Shown in pieces: positions 14,743 through 18,220 of a DNA stretch of 18,220 nt. A program made the position numbers and the translations under genes. The notes under the pieces were generated by a model. It was given only the letters and a program-made list of their open reading frames with translations, did no database searches and was not told the origin of the DNA. The DNA is from JADJXV01 sp964527785. GTDB lineage: Bacteria; Bacteroidota; Ignavibacteria; Kapaibacteriales; UBA961. How positions within the stretch are numbered: position 1 is the first letter of the stretch; every line of letters begins with the position of its first letter. The DNA lies in contig CAZGNO010000073.1 in NCBI GenBank assembly GCA_964527785.1, positions 1 through 18,220 on the forward strand. The letters are read 5' to 3'.

Positions 14743-15579
14743 TTATTCATCAAACACAAAAACCGGCTCGTGATAATACCTCACTTTGCGCTGTACAATT
14801 TTGTCGGTTAGCCATTTGTCCAGCCATTTGTTTTTTTCTTCAACGGTTTGCGAACTGCTCAGAAGCTCCAAAGGAATATTTACATTCAGGGCGCGACCCG
14901 GAATGATATGGCGGGTAATACCGGCAGGTAACTTTGAATTGCTGAGGGCAATATCGCGAATTTCACGCGGTGTAAATTGAGGGAATACCATAACGGAGGA
15001 ATGCTCGTGTTGTGCCGCAATAAGCTGTTCGAGATCGGCTTGCGCCAAACGGTATATTTCACCGTGCTGTTCATACGTTTTTACAATTTTGGAGAGCATC
15101 TCGATTTGAGTAAAGAAATCACCGGGCACACTCACACCGAGGACTGTATTTGGCGACGAATAAATATATCCGGCAATTTCACGCATGAGCACTGCTTTCT
15201 GAGCTTCGTGCAGCGATAGTTTGACGAGTGAAAAGCCATCCAATGAACCGATAGTATCAATAATATTAAGATTGGTAACATTCGGAAGCACATGATTCCA
15301 CGCTTCAACCGAAATTCCGCCTTCGCCGTATTCAACCACCTGGACAAGTATATCGGGAACATCCAGTTCGCGCAATGCGGTAGTTCGGGTAGCACCGTCG
15401 AGAACAATATAATGTGCTTCATCACCAGATTTTATTTTCCCTACTATTGGCGGATTCTTGAGATAATGAAGTTGGACAAGATAATTTTTAAGGCGATTAA
15501 CACGGTGAATATCTGTTTCTTCGTGTAATAAAGCATTATCGGAAGGTATAATTTGCAGGCGGAGAGAATTGAGTTCCAT
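14743..15579 (-). CDS. SbnI/SerK-like ParB/Srx-fold protein (candidate free serine kinase)
   Basis: 278 residues. The N-terminal half has the ParB/Srx fold pattern: LLHEE (17-21), NPPIVGKI (42-49) and YIVLDGATRTTALRELDVPDILVQVVEY (57-84), then SVEAWNHVLPN. The C-terminal half has REIRDIALSNSKLPAGITRHIIPGRALNVNIPLELL (205-240) and a K/D-rich helix ending VFVFDE. From memory this order, including LHE with Glu at residue 20, matches staphylococcal SbnI and archaeal SerK, which phosphorylate free L-serine to O-phosphoserine. In those proteins the Glu is essential and a DGxHR motif binds phosphate; here the motif is DGATR (61-65), so its His is replaced by Thr. The activity is therefore inferred and could have drifted. 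The stop codon overlaps one kdsB start candidate, suggesting joint expression. It is first in the minus-strand run and divergent from the ppiD-like gene. Generic annotation would say ParB N-terminal domain protein. Confidence 0.8.
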   Translation of the reverse strand: MELNSLRLQIIPSDNALLHEETDIHRVNRLKNYLVQLHYLKNPPIVGKIKSGDEAHYIVLDGATRTTALRELDVPDILVQVVEYGEGGISVEAWNHVLPNVTNLNIIDTIGSLDGFSLVKLSLHEAQKAVLMREIAGYIYSSPNTVLGVSVPGDFFTQIEMLSKIVKTYEQHGEIYRLAQADLEQLIAAQHEHSSVMVFPQFTPREIRDIALSNSKLPAGITRHIIPGRALNVNIPLELLSSSQTVEEKNKWLDKWLTDKIVQRKVRYYHEPVFVFDE

Positions 15580-15717
15580 ACCAAAATAAGAGTAAAAATG
15601 AGAAGTTACTTGGAAAAGTCGTCAAACGTGAATAGTTTTGCGTTTTATTTTCGTGCAAAATTAACAAAGACAAGTATTGTAACAACCTATTATTTGATTG
15701 AAGGAGTATAATTTACG
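15580..15717. promoter_or_regulatory. Divergent intergenic region, promoters expected on both strands
   Basis: The only space from which both the SbnI-like/kdsB/rsmB run and the ppiD-like gene can be transcribed. It is AT-rich. I could not place convincing -35/-10 pairs. The RBS of the plus-strand gene is at 15701-15706. Confidence 0.5.
15701..15706 (+). promoter_or_regulatory. Ribosome binding site of the ppiD-like gene
   Basis: AAGGAG lies 11 bases before the ATG at 15718. The spacing is on the long side but no better start exists: MGLLSRMRQF directly precedes the membrane anchor. Confidence 0.7.
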
Positions 15718-17910
15718 ATGGGCTTATTATCAAGAATGAGGCAATTTTCCCCCTACCTTTTAGGGTTATTCGCTTTCCTTTTCATCGGCTTTATGGTGAT
15801 TTCGGATTCTAATATAGCCGAAATACTTACCAAAGGCAAAGGATACGCAAGCGAATCACTCGGCAGTGTAAACGGAACGGAAATAATGCGCAAAGACTTC
15901 GATGCGCGTGTAAAAGAAATGGTAGACCAACAGCGCGCGGGCAATCCCGAAGCTGAAATTGACGAAGAACAACTTCGCCAACAAGTATGGGATCAAATGG
16001 TAGAAGAAGCTCTTTTGACACAAGAAGCCGAAAAAGCGGGAATCATGATTACTGCTGACCAAATTCAGGACATTATGCTCGATAATCCTCCTGATTATTT
16101 GCGCAAAGATTTTACCGACAGCACCGGAAAATTCAACCGTGACCAATATTTAAAAGTTGTTACCGACCCTGAAAGTATCGGCGATAATATCCGTCAGCTT
16201 ATCCAAGCGGGAAAAATTCCTGCAAATCAAGTAGACCCAGATTCGGAAGTTGTAAAAATCAAACGCGGACTGTTGCGCATTGAGGACTTCCTCAAAAAAA
16301 ATCAACTCAGCGAATCAATGCGCTCATTGGTCAGCTTGCCTGCTTCCATGACTTCTTCCGTCTATTTGAAAAGCAAATATGTAGCTGACAACAGCAGTGC
16401 CGATGTAAATTATATTTCTTTTGATGTCAGCAAAATTGCTGATAAGGAAGTATCGGTTTCGGACGATGAAATCAAAGCATATTATGAAAAGAACAAGCAG
16501 TATTTCAAGCAGAAAGCTACCAGAAAATTGAAATATGTCAGTTTCCCGCTTGTACCGTCTTCTGTTGATACAAATAACCTCAATAAGCGAGTAAACCGTA
16601 TTCAAGAAGAAATAGCCGGGGCTACTACCAGCCAGCAAAAAGATTCTGTGTTTGAATTAAACTTTGCAAGTTACAGTGGTAAAACAAACGACTTTGCTTC
16701 ACTAAAGCAGATTGACCCGGTTCGTTTGGCATTGCTTCAAACTGCACAGCAGCGTGATGTAGTCGGTCCGATTAAAATGGCTGACGGAACATATTTTTTC
16801 AGAGTGGACAGTCTGCGTACAGGTGAGAAGGAATTAATTAAAGCAAGCCATATTCTTATTAATTTCGGTGCAAACAAAGACAGTGCAAAGGCATTTACCG
16901 AAAAATTAGTAAAGCGTATTAAGTCTGGTGAAGATTTTGCGCAAATTGCTTCGCAATACTCTGCCGATAAAATTAATTCATCAAGAGGCGGCGACTTAGG
17001 GTTTTTTGGCAAGGGTAATATGGTGAAACCGTTTGAAGATGCTGCATTCGCTGCTTCAGTCGGAAGTCTGCTCGGTCCTGTTGAAACTCAATTTGGTTTT
17101 CACATCATTTCCGTTAAAGAGAAATCAAGCGATGAAATCAAATATTCGGAAATTAAATTTGATGTTATTCTTAGCGGTGCTACTCGTAATATGTTGAAAC
17201 GTGACGCTATCAGTTTCAAGGAACAAGTTGCCGGCGGAAAGCAATTCGATACACTCGCAAAACAATTGAAAAAGAGTAGTGTTGAGACAGTATTCTTTGA
17301 GAAACAAACACCGGTTCTCGGTTCACGCTACTTGACTGAATTTGCTTTTGAAAATGAAGTTGGTGCTGTTTCAAATCCAATCGAAATAAAACGTTTCGGT
17401 GTGGTTGTCATTCAAGTTTCAGATATGCGTCTGCCGGGTGTGAAAACATTTGAAGACATGAAAGAAGAAATCAAAGAACGTTTGAAACGTATCAAAAAAT
17501 TAGATATTATCAAAGCAAAAGCGGAAGATATCTATAATAAAATTAAAGACAAAGACCTTATTGCCCGCGTTTCTGAAATTGACCCGTCAATTGAAGTTCG
17601 TACTGCTGCTCGTATTCGTGATAACGGTCAAGTGATGGGACTTGGAACTGAACCGGCATTTACAGCCAAAGCAATGATGGCGCCTGTCGGGAAAATAGTC
17701 GGTCCTATTCGCGGAGAAAGAGGATATTTTATTATCCAAGTAACTAACAAGCAATCTGCTGATGAGTCGAAATTTGCAGTAGAAGGTGATAATATGCAAA
17801 AGGCAATGGCTCAGCAAGCGAAGTCATCAGCATATTTCCAATGGGTTGCCACTCAAAAAGAACAAGCAACTATCGAGGATAATCGCAGTAAATTCTACCG
17901 CGAGAATTGA
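15718..17910 (+). CDS. ppiD: PpiD-like membrane-anchored parvulin peptidyl-prolyl isomerase
   Basis: 730 residues. A short cytoplasmic N-terminus with RMR, one transmembrane anchor (about 11-29) and then a large periplasmic part, the PpiD topology. Residues about 45-205 form a SurA-N/trigger-factor-like chaperone region (LGSVNGTEIMRKDFDARVKE, QVWDQMVEEALLTQEAEKAGI, GKFNRDQYLKVV). Residues about 373-468 form a parvulin (PPIC) domain with ASHILI (376-381), GEDFAQIASQYS (404-415), GGDLGFFGKGNMVKPFEDAAF (424-444) and GPVETQFGFHII (453-464). Further repeats of the VGxxxGPI pattern (FENEVGAVSNPIEI, APVGKIVGPIRGERGYFIIQV) indicate one or two degenerate parvulin domains towards the C-terminus. It should assist folding of proteins emerging from the Sec translocon, which in this window would include the barrel and T9SS cargoes; that link is inference. 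It is longer than E. coli PpiD (about 620). It has its own RBS and terminator. Confidence 0.93.
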   Translation: MGLLSRMRQFSPYLLGLFAFLFIGFMVISDSNIAEILTKGKGYASESLGSVNGTEIMRKDFDARVKEMVDQQRAGNPEAEIDEEQLRQQVWDQMVEEALLTQEAEKAGIMITADQIQDIMLDNPPDYLRKDFTDSTGKFNRDQYLKVVTDPESIGDNIRQLIQAGKIPANQVDPDSEVVKIKRGLLRIEDFLKKNQLSESMRSLVSLPASMTSSVYLKSKYVADNSSADVNYISFDVSKIADKEVSVSDDEIKAYYEKNKQYFKQKATRKLKYVSFPLVPSSVDTNNLNKRVNRIQEEIAGATTSQQKDSVFELNFASYSGKTNDFASLKQIDPVRLALLQTAQQRDVVGPIKMADGTYFFRVDSLRTGEKELIKASHILINFGANKDSAKAFTEKLVKRIKSGEDFAQIASQYSADKINSSRGGDLGFFGKGNMVKPFEDAAFAASVGSLLGPVETQFGFHIISVKEKSSDEIKYSEIKFDVILSGATRNMLKRDAISFKEQVAGGKQFDTLAKQLKKSSVETVFFEKQTPVLGSRYLTEFAFENEVGAVSNPIEIKRFGVVVIQVSDMRLPGVKTFEDMKEEIKERLKRIKKLDIIKAKAEDIYNKIKDKDLIARVSEIDPSIEVRTAARIRDNGQVMGLGTEPAFTAKAMMAPVGKIVGPIRGERGYFIIQVTNKQSADESKFAVEGDNMQKAMAQQAKSSAYFQWVATQKEQATIEDNRSKFYREN

Positions 17911-17933
17911 TAAAACGACTTTTCTGTTTTTCA

Positions 17934-17964
17934 AAAGCCCGCGCCTCAAAACGCGGGTTTTTTT
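17934..17964 (+). terminator. Rho-independent terminator of the ppiD-like gene
   Basis: CCCGCG (17938-17943) pairs with CGCGGG (17952-17957), loop CCTCAAAA, followed by seven T. An A run before the stem would extend pairing with the T tract. It lies about 25 bases after the stop codon. Confidence 0.92.
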
Positions 17965-18033
17965 GTATAAGTAAGTGATAATTTTGGTGAGATTTAGCAG
18001 TAATTTTTGTAAATGATATGACTTAATTTGCCT

Positions 18034-18089
18034 GTCATTCTGAGTTCACAATAGTCGCGAAAACCGACTACAAAGTAAAGCAATGACAT
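18034..18089 (+). repeat. Type B dispersed repeat, copy 3
   Basis: GTCATTCTGAGTTCACAA, stem TAGTCG/CGACTA around CGAAAAC, then CAAAGTAAAG and CAATGACAT. The ends TGTCATT and AATGACA are complementary. Confidence 0.85.
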
Positions 18090-18111
18090 AAAAATAAAAC
18101 AGTTGCCTTCT

Positions 18112-18166
18112 GTCATTCTGAGTTCCTGATAGTCGCCGAGCCGCCTACAAAATAATGCAATGACAT
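18112..18166 (+). repeat. Type B dispersed repeat, copy 4
   Basis: GTCATTCTGAGTTCCTGA, stem TAGTCG/CGCCTA around CCGAGC, then CAAAATAATG and CAATGACAT. It is joined to copy 3 by a 21-22 base linker ending CAGTTGCCTTCT, which also occurs, slightly altered, after the copy at 4436. Confidence 0.85.
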
Positions 18167-18187
18167 TGGAATAAAATACTTACGCTT

Positions 18188-18220
18188 GTCACCCTGAACT
18201 CGATTCAGGGTCTCCGTTGC
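18188..18220. repeat. Partial palindromic repeat at the window edge
   Basis: GTCACCCTGAACTCGATTC then AGGGTCTCCGTTGC. CCCTGAA (18192-18198) pairs with TTCAGGG (18204-18210). The flanking GTCA and TCTCCGTT resemble the outer parts of the type A arms (GTCATTCTGA and AATCTCCGTT), so it may be the start of a related element cut by the window end. Confidence 0.65.

Larger units (their letters stand above)
17965..18220. other. Intergenic tail made mostly of dispersed repeats
   Basis: No gene. After about 65 bases of AT-rich sequence come two type B repeats joined by a linker and then a different palindromic repeat that runs off the window end. Confidence 0.7.

Noticed and set aside
13968..14759. 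Longer kdsB starting at TTG 14759
   Set aside because: TTG with no Shine-Dalgarno site, 17-base overlap with the upstream gene, and 12 extra residues not seen in KdsB proteins; ATG at 14723 (or 14750) is better.
14743..15579. Chromosome partition protein ParB
   Set aside because: The N-terminal fold pattern is ParB/Srx-like, but there is no visible helix-turn-helix DNA-binding domain or ParA neighbour, and the C-terminal half matches SbnI instead.
17786..17974. 62-codon plus-strand open frame over the end of the ppiD-like gene
   Set aside because: It overlaps the real C-terminus in another frame and runs through the terminator hairpin.

Overview
The window looks like ordinary chromosome from a Gram-negative member of the Bacteroidota/Chlorobiota (FCB) lineage, possibly a Kapabacteria- or Ignavibacteria-like organism. 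The reasons are two proteins with type IX secretion (T9SS) C-terminal sorting tails, an IgGFc-binding/choice-of-anchor-D giant surface protein, an outer-membrane beta-barrel, a Kdo-activating enzyme (KdsB, so LPS is made), and moderate-to-low G+C with AT-rich intergenic DNA. The species assignment is inference.

Layout from left to right: (1) 1-531 has no convincing gene but carries a long inverted repeat ending in CTGTCATTCTGA. (2) On the minus strand lie a HIT-family nucleotide hydrolase/phosphorylase (532-1044) and an outer-membrane beta-barrel protein (1135-2001), separated by a strong minus-strand terminator. (3) 2002-2610 is non-coding, followed by an ABC exporter half-transporter with Asp at the catalytic-base position (2611-4371, minus). 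(4) 4372-4924 is a nest of two related dispersed-repeat types; one copy runs into the 3-methyladenine glycosylase gene tag (4907-5527, minus) and supplies its last five codons and stop. (5) On the plus strand is a 1353-residue T9SS cargo protein (5702-9763) with its terminator, then a second hairpin sharing the same core, then an AT-rich leader with competing hairpins in front of a two-gene secreted operon: a cysteine-rich protein of unknown function (10069-10908) and a propeller-like T9SS protein (10927-12462). (6) A convergent hairpin at 12471-12503 separates these from a minus-strand run: an SbnI/SerK-like ParB/Srx-fold protein (14743-15579), kdsB (13968-14723) and an RsmB-family rRNA methyltransferase (12509-13888). 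(7) Divergent from that run is a PpiD-like membrane-anchored parvulin foldase (15718-17910) with a clean terminator, then another block of dispersed repeats to the window end.

Together the genes describe envelope biology: LPS precursor activation (KdsB), periplasmic folding (PpiD-like), an outer-membrane barrel, an exporter, and three secreted or surface proteins, interspersed with housekeeping DNA/RNA enzymes. I see no tRNA, rRNA, CRISPR array, transposase or phage gene. The least explained items are the SbnI-like serine-kinase candidate tightly linked to kdsB, the attenuator-like leader of the cysteine-rich/T9SS operon, and the two-type repeat family that has invaded a coding end.
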